From Pseudomonas mohnii (GTDB lineage: Bacteria; Pseudomonadota; Gammaproteobacteria; Pseudomonadales; Pseudomonadaceae): a DNA stretch of 64,000 nt. The translations under genes were made by a program, and so were the position numbers. Within the stretch, counting starts at the first letter, position 1. Every line of letters starts with the position of its first letter. The notes under the pieces are model-generated. The model was given only the letters and a program-made list of their open reading frames with translations. It had not been told where the DNA came from and ran no database searches. Below are positions 1-7,894 of this stretch, one piece after another. The stretch lies in contig NZ_FNRV01000001.1 of assembly GCF_900105115.1 (NCBI RefSeq), forward strand, positions 1,550,001-1,614,000, given 5' to 3'.

Positions 1-105
1 CGAGCTTGCTCCGGGCGGCGTTCCGACGATGGTCATCGACGATAACGCTGGGTGCCTGACACCCAGCGGTGCTCTCAGGTGCATCGCGAGCAGGCTCGCT
101 CCTAC
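1..105. repeat. REP pair, left copy cut by window edge
   Basis: A full REP copy (catcgcgagcaggctcgctc core) lies at 82-105. The first bases (cgagcttgctcc) look like the end of an inverted partner. A separate hairpin, GCTGGGTG/CACCCAGC, lies between them near 48-67. The pair is downstream of the last gene of the methylcitrate operon, where REPs often sit. Confidence 0.75.
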
Positions 106-120
106 TGGGTTATGCGTCAA

Positions 121-1311
121 TCAGAACGAATCACCCGGCACGCGAACGTAACCTTCCATCAACACCCGCGCACTGCGGCTCATGATGGCTTTGTTCACGG
201 TCCATTCGCCATTGACCTGGCTGGCTTCAGCGCCGACGCGCAAGGTGCCGGACGGGTGACCGAAGCGCACCGCGTTGCGCTCGACTCCGCCCGCCGCGAG
301 GTTGACCAGGGTGCCGGTAATCGCCGCCGCCGTGCCGATGGCAACAGCCGCCGTGCCCATCATCGCGTGGTGCAACTTGCCCATCGACAACGCACGCACC
401 AGCAGGTCGACATCACTCGCCGAGACCAACTTGCCGCTGGACGAGACATACTCGGCCGGTTTGGCCACGAACGCCACTTTCGGCGTGTGCTGGCGCTTGG
501 CCGCTTCGTCGATGTTGGCAATCAGGCCCATGCGCAGCGCGCCATAAGCGCGGATGGTTTCGAACATCTGCAGCGCTTTCGGGTCGCCATTGATCGCACC
601 CTGCAACTCGGTACCCTTGTAGCCGATGTCCTCGGCATTGACGAAAATCGTCGGGATGCCGGCGTTGATCATGGTCGCCTTGAGGGTGCCGACGCCGGGC
701 ACTTCCAGATCATCGATCAGGTTGCCGGTCGGGAACATCGACCCGCCACCGCCCTCTTCTTCCGCTGCCGGGTCCATGAATTCGACCTGCACTTCAGCGG
801 CCGGGAAGGTCACGCCGTCGAGTTCGAAATCGCCGGTTTCCTGCACTTCGCCGTTGGTGATCGGCACATGGGCGATGATGGTCTTGCCGATGTTGGCCTG
901 CCATACGCGCACCACGGCCACGCCGTTGTGCGGAATGCGGCTGGCGTCCACCAGACCGTTGCTGATGGCGAACGAACCGACCGCCGCGGACAAGTTGCCG
1001 CAGTTGCCGCTCCAGTCCACGAAAGGCTTGTCGATGGAGACCTGACCGAACAGGTAATCGACGTCGTGATCGGCCTTGATGCTTTTCGACAGGATCACGG
1101 TTTTGCTGGTGCTCGACGTCGCGCCGCCCATGCCGTCGATTTGTTTTTCGTACGGGTCGGGGCTGCCGATTACGCGCAGCAGCAAGGCGTCGCGGGCCGG
1201 GCCTGGAACCTGGGCCGCTTCAGGCAAGTCTCGCTGGCTGAAGAACACGCCTTTGCTGGTGCCGCCGCGCATGTAGGTGGCGGGAATCTTGATTTGCGGT
1301 GCATGAGCCAT
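121..1311 (-). CDS. prpF: 2-methylaconitate cis-trans isomerase PrpF
   Basis: 396 residues. PrpF isomerises the 2-methylaconitate made by AcnD so that it can be hydrated to 2-methylisocitrate in the cytoplasmic methylcitrate cycle (propionate oxidation). The N-terminal motif PATYMRGGTSKGVFF and the later WSGNCGNLSAAVG segment are typical of the PrpF/DUF453 diaminopimelate-epimerase fold. The start at MAHAPQIKIP is preferred because AGGAG lies 11 nt upstream; a longer reading frame to 1389 has no such site and would run through a terminator hairpin. It is the last gene of the operon, immediately after acnD, and the acnD-prpF pairing is the usual arrangement in Pseudomonas. Confidence 0.93.
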   Translation of the reverse strand: MAHAPQIKIPATYMRGGTSKGVFFSQRDLPEAAQVPGPARDALLLRVIGSPDPYEKQIDGMGGATSSTSKTVILSKSIKADHDVDYLFGQVSIDKPFVDWSGNCGNLSAAVGSFAISNGLVDASRIPHNGVAVVRVWQANIGKTIIAHVPITNGEVQETGDFELDGVTFPAAEVQVEFMDPAAEEEGGGGSMFPTGNLIDDLEVPGVGTLKATMINAGIPTIFVNAEDIGYKGTELQGAINGDPKALQMFETIRAYGALRMGLIANIDEAAKRQHTPKVAFVAKPAEYVSSSGKLVSASDVDLLVRALSMGKLHHAMMGTAAVAIGTAAAITGTLVNLAAGGVERNAVRFGHPSGTLRVGAEASQVNGEWTVNKAIMSRSARVLMEGYVRVPGDSF

Positions 1312-1334
1312 GGTGCTCGTTACTCCTGATCTGG

Positions 1335-1365
1335 AAAAAGACACGGGACTCAAAAGTCCCGTGTC
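1335..1365 (-). terminator. Intrinsic terminator between acnD and prpF
   Basis: Read on the minus strand, an 11-bp perfect stem (GACACGGGACT / AGTCCCGTGTC, loop TTTG) is followed at once by TTTTT. It lies in the 67-bp gap between the acnD stop and the prpF start, so it could reduce or condition prpF expression. Confidence 0.8.
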
Positions 1366-1378
1366 TGTGCTGCGCGTG

Positions 1379-3973
1379 TTAAACGGCAACCGCCGATTCT
1401 TCGAGGAAGTCCTGGGCGAAGCGTTGCAGCACGCCGCCGGCCTCGTAGATCGACACTTCTTCGGCGGTGTCGAGACGGCAGGTCACCGGCACTTCGACGC
1501 GCTCGCCGTTCTTGCGATGGATCACCAGCGTCAACTCGGCGCGCGGGGTGCGTTCGCCCACCACGTCATAGGTTTCACTGCCGTCGATGGCCAGGGTGTG
1601 ACGATTGGTGCCCGGCTTGAATTCCAGCGGCAACACGCCCATGCCCACCAGGTTGGTGCGGTGAATGCGCTCGAAACCTTCAGCGGCAATCGCCTCCACG
1701 CCAGCCAGGCGCACGCCCTTGGCCGCCCAGTCGCGGGACGAGCCCTGACCGTAGTCGGCACCGGCGATGATGATCAGCGGCTGCTTGCGGTCCATGTAAG
1801 TTTCGATGGCTTCCCACATGCGCATGACTTTGCCTTCCGGCTCCACACGAGCCAGCGAGCCCTGCTTGACCTTGCCGTTTTCCTGAACCATTTCGTTGAA
1901 CAGTTTCGGGTTGGCGAAGGTGGCGCGCTGCGCGGTGAGGTGGTCACCACGGTGAGTCGCGTAAGAGTTGAAGTCCTCTTCCGGCAAGCCCATTTTCGCC
2001 AGGTATTCACCAGCTGCGCTGTCGAGCATGATCGCGTTGGACGGCGACAGGTGGTCGGTGGTGATGTTGTCCGGCAGCACGGCCAGCGGGCGCATGCCCT
2101 TGAGCGGACGGGCACCGGCCAGCGCGCCTTCCCAGTACGGCGGACGGCGGATGTAGGTGCTCATCTCGCGCCACTCATACAGCGGCGCGACTTTCGGGCC
2201 AGTGTCTTCGTGGATGGCGAACATCGGGATGTACACCTGACGGAACTGCTCCGGCTTCACCGAGGCTTTAACGACCGCGTTGATCTCTTCGTCGCTTGGC
2301 CAGATGTCCTTGAGGCGAATTTCCTTGCCGTCAACCACACCCAGCACATCCTTCTCGATGTCGAAGCGGATGGTGCCGGCAATGGCGTACGCGACCACCA
2401 GTGGCGGCGACGCGAGGAACGCTTGCTTGGCGTACGGATGGATCCGTCCGTCGAAGTTGCGGTTACCGGACAGCACTGCGGTGGCGTACAGGTCGCGGTC
2501 GATGATCTCTTGCTGGATCACCGGATCCAGCGCGCCGGACATGCCATTGCACGTGGTGCAGGCAAAGGCGACGACGCCGAAACCGAGTTGTTCCAGCTCG
2601 GTGGTCAGGCCGGCTTCATCCAGGTACAGCGCCACGGTTTTCGAGCCAGGCGCCAGGGACGACTTGACCCATGGCTTGCGGGTCAGACCCAGCTTGTTGG
2701 CGTTGCGCGCCAGCAAGCCCGCGGCAATCACGTTGCGTGGGTTGCTGGTATTGGTGCAACTGGTGATGGCAGCGATGATCACCGCGCCGTCGGGCATTTG
2801 CCCCGGCACATCTTCCCACTTGCCGGAGATGCCTTTGGCCGCCAGATCCGACACCGCGACACGGGCGTGCGGGTTGCTCGGGCCGGCCATGTTGCGCACC
2901 ACCGTGGACAGGTCGAACGTCAGGCCGCGCTCGTATTGCGCGTCCTTCAGGCTGTCAGCCCAGAGGCCCGTGGTCTTGGCGTAGTTCTCCACCAACTGCA
3001 CCTGCTCGTCTTCACGACCGGTGAGCTTGAGGTAGTCGATGGTCTGCTGGTCGATGTAGAACATCGCCGCCGTGGCGCCGTATTCCGGGGCCATGTTGGA
3101 GATGGTCGCGCGGTCGCCGAGGGTCAGCGCGGCAGCGCCTTCGCCGAAGAACTCCAGCCATGCGCCAACAACTTTTTGCTTGCGCAGGAACTCGGTCAGC
3201 GCCAGCACCATGTCGGTGGCGGTGATGCCCGGCTGCAGCTTGCCAGTCAATTCAACGCCCACGCTTTCCGGCAGACGCATCCACGATGCACGACCGAGCA
3301 TCACGCTTTCCGCTTCCAGGCCACCAACGCCGATGGCTATCACACCCAGCGCATCGACGTGCGGGGTGTGGCTGTCGGTGCCGACGCAGGTGTCGGGGAA
3401 CGCCACGCCATCACGGACCTGGATCACCGGAGACATTTTCTCCAGGTTGATCTGGTGCATGATGCCGTTGCCCGGCGGGATCACGTCGACGTTCTTGAAC
3501 GCCTTCTTGGTCCAGTTGATGAAGTGGAAACGGTCTTCGTTACGACGGTCTTCGATGGCGCGGTTCTTTTCGAACGCTTGCGGATCGAAGCCACCGCGCT
3601 CGACGGCCAGGGAGTGGTCGACGATCAATTGGGTCGGCACCACCGGGTTCACTTGCGCCGGATCGCCGCCTTGCAGGGCGATGGCGTCACGCAGGCCGGC
3701 GAGGTCGACCAGCGCGGTCTGGCCGAGAATGTCGTGGCACACCACGCGGGCCGGAAACCACGGGAAGTCGAGGTCGCGCTTGCGCTCGATGAACTGCTTC
3801 AGGGATTCGTTAAGCGTGGCCGGGTCGCAGCGACGCACAAGGTTTTCCGCCAGCACGCGAGAGGTGTACGGCAGGGTGTCGTAGGCGCCTGGCTGAATGG
3901 CTTCGACAGCCGCACGGACATCGAAGTAATCCAGCTGGCTGCCAGGCAGCGATTTGCGAAATTTTGTGTTCAT
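1379..3973 (-). CDS. acnD: 2-methylcitrate dehydratase AcnD (Fe/S-dependent)
   Basis: 864 residues, the usual length of AcnD. It dehydrates 2-methylcitrate to 2-methylaconitate and needs PrpF as partner. It has the aconitase fold: the cluster-ligand motifs TSCTNTSNPRNV (around residue 410) and CTTCNGMSG (around 472), and the C-terminal swivel domain with the GADYGQGSSRDWAAKG motif. The start MNTKFRKSLPG fits the family; an in-frame extension upstream runs toward the REP pair and is unlikely to be coding. The gene lies between prpC (195 bp upstream, gap filled by a REP pair) and prpF. It is distinguished from housekeeping AcnA/AcnB by this context and by length. Confidence 0.95.
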   Translation of the reverse strand: MNTKFRKSLPGSQLDYFDVRAAVEAIQPGAYDTLPYTSRVLAENLVRRCDPATLNESLKQFIERKRDLDFPWFPARVVCHDILGQTALVDLAGLRDAIALQGGDPAQVNPVVPTQLIVDHSLAVERGGFDPQAFEKNRAIEDRRNEDRFHFINWTKKAFKNVDVIPPGNGIMHQINLEKMSPVIQVRDGVAFPDTCVGTDSHTPHVDALGVIAIGVGGLEAESVMLGRASWMRLPESVGVELTGKLQPGITATDMVLALTEFLRKQKVVGAWLEFFGEGAAALTLGDRATISNMAPEYGATAAMFYIDQQTIDYLKLTGREDEQVQLVENYAKTTGLWADSLKDAQYERGLTFDLSTVVRNMAGPSNPHARVAVSDLAAKGISGKWEDVPGQMPDGAVIIAAITSCTNTSNPRNVIAAGLLARNANKLGLTRKPWVKSSLAPGSKTVALYLDEAGLTTELEQLGFGVVAFACTTCNGMSGALDPVIQQEIIDRDLYATAVLSGNRNFDGRIHPYAKQAFLASPPLVVAYAIAGTIRFDIEKDVLGVVDGKEIRLKDIWPSDEEINAVVKASVKPEQFRQVYIPMFAIHEDTGPKVAPLYEWREMSTYIRRPPYWEGALAGARPLKGMRPLAVLPDNITTDHLSPSNAIMLDSAAGEYLAKMGLPEEDFNSYATHRGDHLTAQRATFANPKLFNEMVQENGKVKQGSLARVEPEGKVMRMWEAIETYMDRKQPLIIIAGADYGQGSSRDWAAKGVRLAGVEAIAAEGFERIHRTNLVGMGVLPLEFKPGTNRHTLAIDGSETYDVVGERTPRAELTLVIHRKNGERVEVPVTCRLDTAEEVSIYEAGGVLQRFAQDFLEESAVAV

Positions 3974-4043
3974 CGTCAGGACTCGGTCACGGTAATTACA
4001 AAGGGTGGGGATGGCACCGGGCATGAAGTCAACACTTTCCACT

Positions 4044-4126
4044 GTGGGAGCGAGCCTGCTCGCGATGGTGTGTCAGTCGACACCAATGTGTATGACATTC
4101 CATCGCGAGCAGGCTCGCTCCTACAG
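4044..4126. repeat. Inverted REP pair between prpC and acnD
   Basis: Two REP copies face each other: gtgggagcgagcctgctcgcgatgg at 4044-4068 and its inverse ending ctcctacagg at 4101-4126. Transcribed, the pair can form a long hairpin inside the operon mRNA. Confidence 0.9.
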
Positions 4127-4168
4127 GGATCTGCGTTGAATTCAGATCCCGGTGCAGGCCCCGACCAT

Positions 4169-5296
4169 TCAGCGTTGTTCGATTGGCACGAACTTGCGCT
4201 GCTCGACGCCGATGTACTCGGCGCTCGGGCGGATGATGCGGTTGTTGGCGCGTTGTTCGTACACGTGGGCGGCCCAGCCGGTCAGGCGCGAGCAAACGAA
4301 GATCGGCGTGAACAACTTGGTCGGGATGCCCATGAAGTGGTACGCCGAGGCATGGTAGAAGTCGGCGTTCGGGAACAGTTTCTTCTGCTCCCACATGGTG
4401 GCGTCGATGGCTTCGGAAACCGGGAACAACACCTTGTCGCCCACTTCGTCGGCGAGTTTTTTCGACCAGCCCTTGATCACCTCGTTGCGTGGATCGTTGT
4501 CCTTATAGATCGCGTGGCCGAAGCCCATGATCTTGTCCTTGCGCGCCAGCATGCCGAGGGTGCCCTCGACCGCCTCTTCAGGCGACGAGAAACGCTCGAT
4601 CATTTCCATCGCCGCTTCGTTGGCGCCGCCGTGCAGCGGACCGCGCAGCGAACCGATAGCCGCGGTGATGCAGGAATACAGGTCGGACAGGGTCGATGCG
4701 CAAACCCGTGCGGTGAAGGTCGAAGCGTTGAACTCGTGCTCTGCGTAGAGGATCAGCGACACGTTCATCACTTTGACATGCAACTCGCTCGGCTTTTTGC
4801 CATGCAGCAGGTGCAGGAAATGGCCACCGATGGACGGCTCGTCGGTCACACAGTCGATGCGCTTGCCGTCGTGGCTGAAGCGATACCAGTAGGTCATGAT
4901 CGCCGGGAACGCGGCCAGCAGGCGGTCGGTCTTGTCGTGTTGCTCGGAGAAGTCCAGCTCCGGTTCCAGGTTGCCCAGGAACGAGCAACCGGTGCGCATC
5001 ACATCCATCGGGTGGGCGTCGGCGGGGATGCGTTCCAGCACTTCTTTCAGCGCTTGCGGCAGGTCGCGCAGTTTGCTCAGCTTGGTGATGTAGGCCGCCA
5101 GTTGTGCCTTGCTCGGCAATTCGCCGTACAGCAGCAGGTAGGCGACTTCTTCGAATTGTGCGTCAGCTGCCAGTTCGCGAACATCGTAGCCGCGATAGGT
5201 CAGGCCTGCGCCCGACTGGCCCACGGTGGACAGTGCGGTTTGCCCGGCAACCTGGCCACGGAGTCCGGCGCCACTGAGTACTTTTGCTTCGGCCAT
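4169..5296 (-). CDS. prpC: 2-methylcitrate synthase PrpC
   Basis: 375 residues, as expected. It condenses propionyl-CoA with oxaloacetate to 2-methylcitrate, the entry step of the cycle. Citrate-synthase-fold signatures are visible: PLHGGANEAAM, the active-site segment GFGHAIYKDNDPRN, and the C-terminal SRLTGWAAHVYEQR. The start at MAEAKVLSGAGLRG has GGAGA just upstream; an in-frame extension to 5371 would translate part of the REP pair. It could be confused with GltA, but the shorter length and prp context favour PrpC. The gap to prpB (146 bp) holds a REP pair. Confidence 0.95.
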   Translation of the reverse strand: MAEAKVLSGAGLRGQVAGQTALSTVGQSGAGLTYRGYDVRELAADAQFEEVAYLLLYGELPSKAQLAAYITKLSKLRDLPQALKEVLERIPADAHPMDVMRTGCSFLGNLEPELDFSEQHDKTDRLLAAFPAIMTYWYRFSHDGKRIDCVTDEPSIGGHFLHLLHGKKPSELHVKVMNVSLILYAEHEFNASTFTARVCASTLSDLYSCITAAIGSLRGPLHGGANEAAMEMIERFSSPEEAVEGTLGMLARKDKIMGFGHAIYKDNDPRNEVIKGWSKKLADEVGDKVLFPVSEAIDATMWEQKKLFPNADFYHASAYHFMGIPTKLFTPIFVCSRLTGWAAHVYEQRANNRIIRPSAEYIGVEQRKFVPIEQR

Positions 5297-5333
5297 TACT
5301 GTCTCCAGTCTTCTTGAATTTGTTAGGGAAACT

Positions 5334-5435
5334 TGTAGGAGCGAGCCTGCTCGCGAAGGTGGACGGATCACCTCGGTGCATCAGGGACACCGCGTTATCG
5401 TTGGCGTCCATCGCGAGCAGGCTCGCTCCTACAGG
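5334..5435. repeat. Inverted REP pair between prpB and prpC
   Basis: REP copies at about 5334-5358 (gtaggagcgagcctgctcgcg) and 5409-5435 (inverse copy ending ctcctacaggg) fill most of the prpB-prpC gap. It is a second intra-operon REP pair. Confidence 0.9.
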
Positions 5436-5442
5436 GTTTGAT

Positions 5443-6336
5443 TCAGCCTTTCTTTTGCGCAAACAACGCGTCGAGCTTCTGTTCGAAGGTGTGGTAGTCG
5501 ATGCGATCGTAAAGCTCCATGCGAGTCTGCATGGTGTCGATGACGTTCTGTTGCGTGCCGTCGCGGCGAATCGCGGTGTAGACGTTCTCGGCAGCCTTGT
5601 TCATGGCGCGGAAAGCCGACAGCGGGTACAGCACCAGCGATACGTCGGCACCGGCCAGTTGCTCGGTGGTGTACAGCGGTGTCGCGCCGAATTCGGTGAT
5701 GTTGGCCAGGATCGGCGCTTTCACGCGGCTGGCGAACAGCTTGTACATCTCCAGTTCAGTGATGGCTTCCGGGAACACCATGTCGGCGCCGGCCTCGATG
5801 CACGCGGCGGCGCGATCCAGGGCGGACTCCAGACCTTCCACTGCCAGGGCATCGGTACGGGCCATGATCACGAAGCTGTCATCGGTACGGGCATCGACGG
5901 CGGCCTTGATGCGGTCGACCATTTCCTGCTGCGACACGATTTCTTTGTTAGGACGGTGGCCGCAACGCTTGGCGCCGACCTGGTCTTCGATGTGAATCGC
6001 CGCGGCGCCGAACTTGATCATCGACTTGACAGTACGGGCGACGTTGAACGCCGAGGAGCCGAAACCGGTGTCGACGTCCACCAGCAGCGGCAGGTCGCAG
6101 ACGTCGGTGATGCGACGCACGTCGGTCAGCACGTCATCCAGGCCGGTGATGCCCAGGTCAGGTACGCCAAGGGAACCGGCAGCCACCCCGCCACCCGACA
6201 GGTAGATCGCCTTGAAACCGGCGCGCTTGGCCAGCAGCGCGTGGTTGGCGTTGATCGCGCCGACCACTTGCAATGGATGCTCGCTGGCGACCGCATCGCG
6301 GAAACGCTGGCCTGGAGTGCTCTTGTTCAAACTCAT
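5443..6336 (-). CDS. prpB: 2-methylisocitrate lyase PrpB
   Basis: 297 residues. It cleaves 2-methylisocitrate to pyruvate and succinate, the last step of the methylcitrate cycle. It belongs to the PEP mutase/isocitrate lyase superfamily: LVDVDTGFG supplies the metal-binding aspartates and the catalytic-loop motif appears as KRCGHRP. The start codon overlaps the stop of the upstream regulator gene by 4 nt (ATGA), and GAGGTGA is placed 5 nt before it, so translation of the two genes is probably coupled. Confidence 0.96.
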   Translation of the reverse strand: MSLNKSTPGQRFRDAVASEHPLQVVGAINANHALLAKRAGFKAIYLSGGGVAAGSLGVPDLGITGLDDVLTDVRRITDVCDLPLLVDVDTGFGSSAFNVARTVKSMIKFGAAAIHIEDQVGAKRCGHRPNKEIVSQQEMVDRIKAAVDARTDDSFVIMARTDALAVEGLESALDRAAACIEAGADMVFPEAITELEMYKLFASRVKAPILANITEFGATPLYTTEQLAGADVSLVLYPLSAFRAMNKAAENVYTAIRRDGTQQNVIDTMQTRMELYDRIDYHTFEQKLDALFAQKKG

Positions 6337-7052
6337 GACTCACCTCGTTTGGCTGTCGGGTTGGCGCCGTCCTGATAATGACGGGCGATATTGCGTTTGG
6401 AAGCGCCGATGTGGCGGCGCATCAACAACTCGGCCAGTTCACCGTCACGGTCGGCGATGGCATCGAGAATTCGGTGGTGCTCGGCGAAGGCCTGGCGCGG
6501 GCGATTGGGCGTAGTGGAAAACTGAATGCGGTACATGCGCACCAATTGATACAGCTCGCCGCAGAGCATTTGCGTCAGGGTACGGTTGCCGCTGCCCTGG
6601 ATGATTCGGTAATGGAAGTCGAAATCGCCTTCCTGCTGGTAGTAGCCCCGACCCGCCTGAAACGCTTCATCGCGTTCATGGGTTTCGAGAACCTGGCGCA
6701 GTTCGTCGATTTCTTCGAGGGTCATGCGCTCGGCGGCCAGGCGACAGGCCATGCCTTCGAGGGACTCACGGATTTCGTAAAGCTCCAGCAATTCGGCATG
6801 GTTCAGCGACACCACCCGCGCACCGACGTGGGGTACACGCACCAGCAGGCGCTGGCCTTCGAGGCGGTGGATGGCCTCACGCAGCGGCCCCCGGCTGATG
6901 CCATAGGTGCGCGCCAGCTCTGGCTCGGAGATTTTGCTGCCCGGGGCGATCTCACCCTTGACGATGGCCGCCTGAATGCGCCGGAAGACGTTTTCGGAAA
7001 GTGTTTCCGAATCATCTTGGGTGACCATCGGGGGATCGAGTTGATCCAGCAT
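6333..7052 (-). CDS. GntR-family (FCD/FadR-type) regulator of the methylcitrate operon
   Basis: 239 residues. Residues about 15-80 form the winged helix (segment [23 protein letters not shown]); the remainder is the all-helical FCD ligand domain. It is the first gene of the operon and overlaps prpB by 4 nt, so it most likely controls the operon in response to a cycle intermediate (inference). The sequence shows paired ATTGTCGACA sites around its promoter, one touching the start codon, which suggests autoregulation. It is not the sigma-54 activator called PrpR in enterobacteria. A second ATG nine codons in is possible. Confidence 0.9.
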   Translation of the reverse strand: MLDQLDPPMVTQDDSETLSENVFRRIQAAIVKGEIAPGSKISEPELARTYGISRGPLREAIHRLEGQRLLVRVPHVGARVVSLNHAELLELYEIRESLEGMACRLAAERMTLEEIDELRQVLETHERDEAFQAGRGYYQQEGDFDFHYRIIQGSGNRTLTQMLCGELYQLVRMYRIQFSTTPNRPRQAFAEHHRILDAIADRDGELAELLMRRHIGASKRNIARHYQDGANPTAKRGES

Positions 7053-7064
7053 ATTGTCGACACC
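7053..7064 (-). promoter_or_regulatory. Candidate operator, promoter-proximal copy
   Basis: attgtcgacacc shares its first ten bases with the perfect palindrome at 7126-7137. It abuts the start codon of the GntR gene, so a bound repressor would sit over the translation start region. Confidence 0.55.
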
Positions 7065-7083
7065 TTGAAAGCTAATGCCGCAA

Positions 7084-7112
7084 AAACTAGCGAATCAAGG
7101 CGTCTTAGTCAA
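7084..7112 (-). promoter_or_regulatory. Candidate sigma-70 promoter of the prp operon
   Basis: On the minus strand TTGACT (7112-7107) and TAGTTT (7089-7084) are 17 bp apart. The pair lies between two copies of the candidate operator and 32 bp upstream of the GntR start. Confidence 0.45.
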
Positions 7113-7125
7113 AGGATAATTAGAT

Positions 7126-7137
7126 ATTGTCGACAAT
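7126..7137. promoter_or_regulatory. Candidate operator, perfect palindrome ATTGTCGACAAT
   Basis: A 12-bp perfect palindrome just upstream of the predicted -35 box. With the second copy at 7053 it brackets the promoter. Size and symmetry suit a FadR-type GntR dimer. Confidence 0.6.
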
Positions 7138-7352
7138 CGTCTAATAACCGTCTGCACCATCACCACACATGAACCGCTGTTTATAGCCGCCGGTCAGCGC
7201 TGGCGCCACAAAACCACCGTGCTAGAATGCCGCCCGCATTTGTTTGCCGCATCTGCACTGTCTGTCATAAAACCCTGATAGGCATACGAGGGAACTTGTG
7301 CAGCGATGCCAGGGCCTTGAATCGAAGTACGGACCGCTGCGCACCAGGATTT

Positions 7353-7889
7353 ATGAGACTCAAGCCCTTCCCCACATTCCTTTATTTTCTTTGCCTGCCC
7401 GGCTTCGCGGCGGCAGGGGAAAAGACCGTATACGGCCTCAATGAATACGCGTCCCTGGGCGGTATCGACCTCGAAGTGGCCGCCAAGCTTGATACCGGAG
7501 CGAAAACCGCTTCCCTGAGCGCCCGCGACATCAAGCGCTTCAAACGCAACGGCGAGTCGTGGGTGCGTTTCTATCTGGCCATCGACGCCGCCCATTCGCA
7601 CCCGATCGAACGACCGCTGGCCCGGGTCAGCAAGATCAAGCGTCGGGCCGGCGACTACGACCCGGAAGAAGGCAAGAAGTACACGGCCCGCCCGGTGATC
7701 GAGCTGGATATCTGCATGGGCTCGGCCCTGCGCAGCATCGAAGTGAACCTGACCGACCGCAGCGCTTTCCAATACCCGCTCCTGATTGGCTCCGAAGCGC
7801 TCAAACGCTTCGACGCGCTGGTCGACCCCAGCCTTAAATATGCTGCCGGCAAACCCGCCTGCACCACCGACGCTCATACCGCAGAGTAA
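7353..7889 (+). CDS. Retropepsin-like (ATP-dependent zinc protease family) exported protein
   Basis: 178 residues. An N-terminal signal peptide (hydrophobic stretch to about residue 18, then GFAAA) precedes a single compact domain. The motif AKLDTGAKTASLSA (D47-T48-G49) is the aspartyl-protease-like DTG of the family annotated as ATP-dependent zinc protease or retropepsin-like (COG4067). The start is set at MRLKPF because it gives a sensible signal peptide and has AGGA close by (short spacing); the frame is open further upstream. It is followed 5 bp later by an inactive transglutaminase and then an ATP-grasp ligase. Known analyses of amidoligase neighbourhoods place these three families together; the substrate is unknown. 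Confidence 0.8.
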   Translation: MRLKPFPTFLYFLCLPGFAAAGEKTVYGLNEYASLGGIDLEVAAKLDTGAKTASLSARDIKRFKRNGESWVRFYLAIDAAHSHPIERPLARVSKIKRRAGDYDPEEGKKYTARPVIELDICMGSALRSIEVNLTDRSAFQYPLLIGSEALKRFDALVDPSLKYAAGKPACTTDAHTAE

Positions 7890-7894
7890 TTTAA

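Noticed and set aside
1310..5317. A very long open frame on the plus strand across acnD and prpC
   Set aside because: It is the antisense shadow of high-GC genes on the minus strand: low-complexity His/Arg/Gln-rich translation, no ribosome site, no family features.
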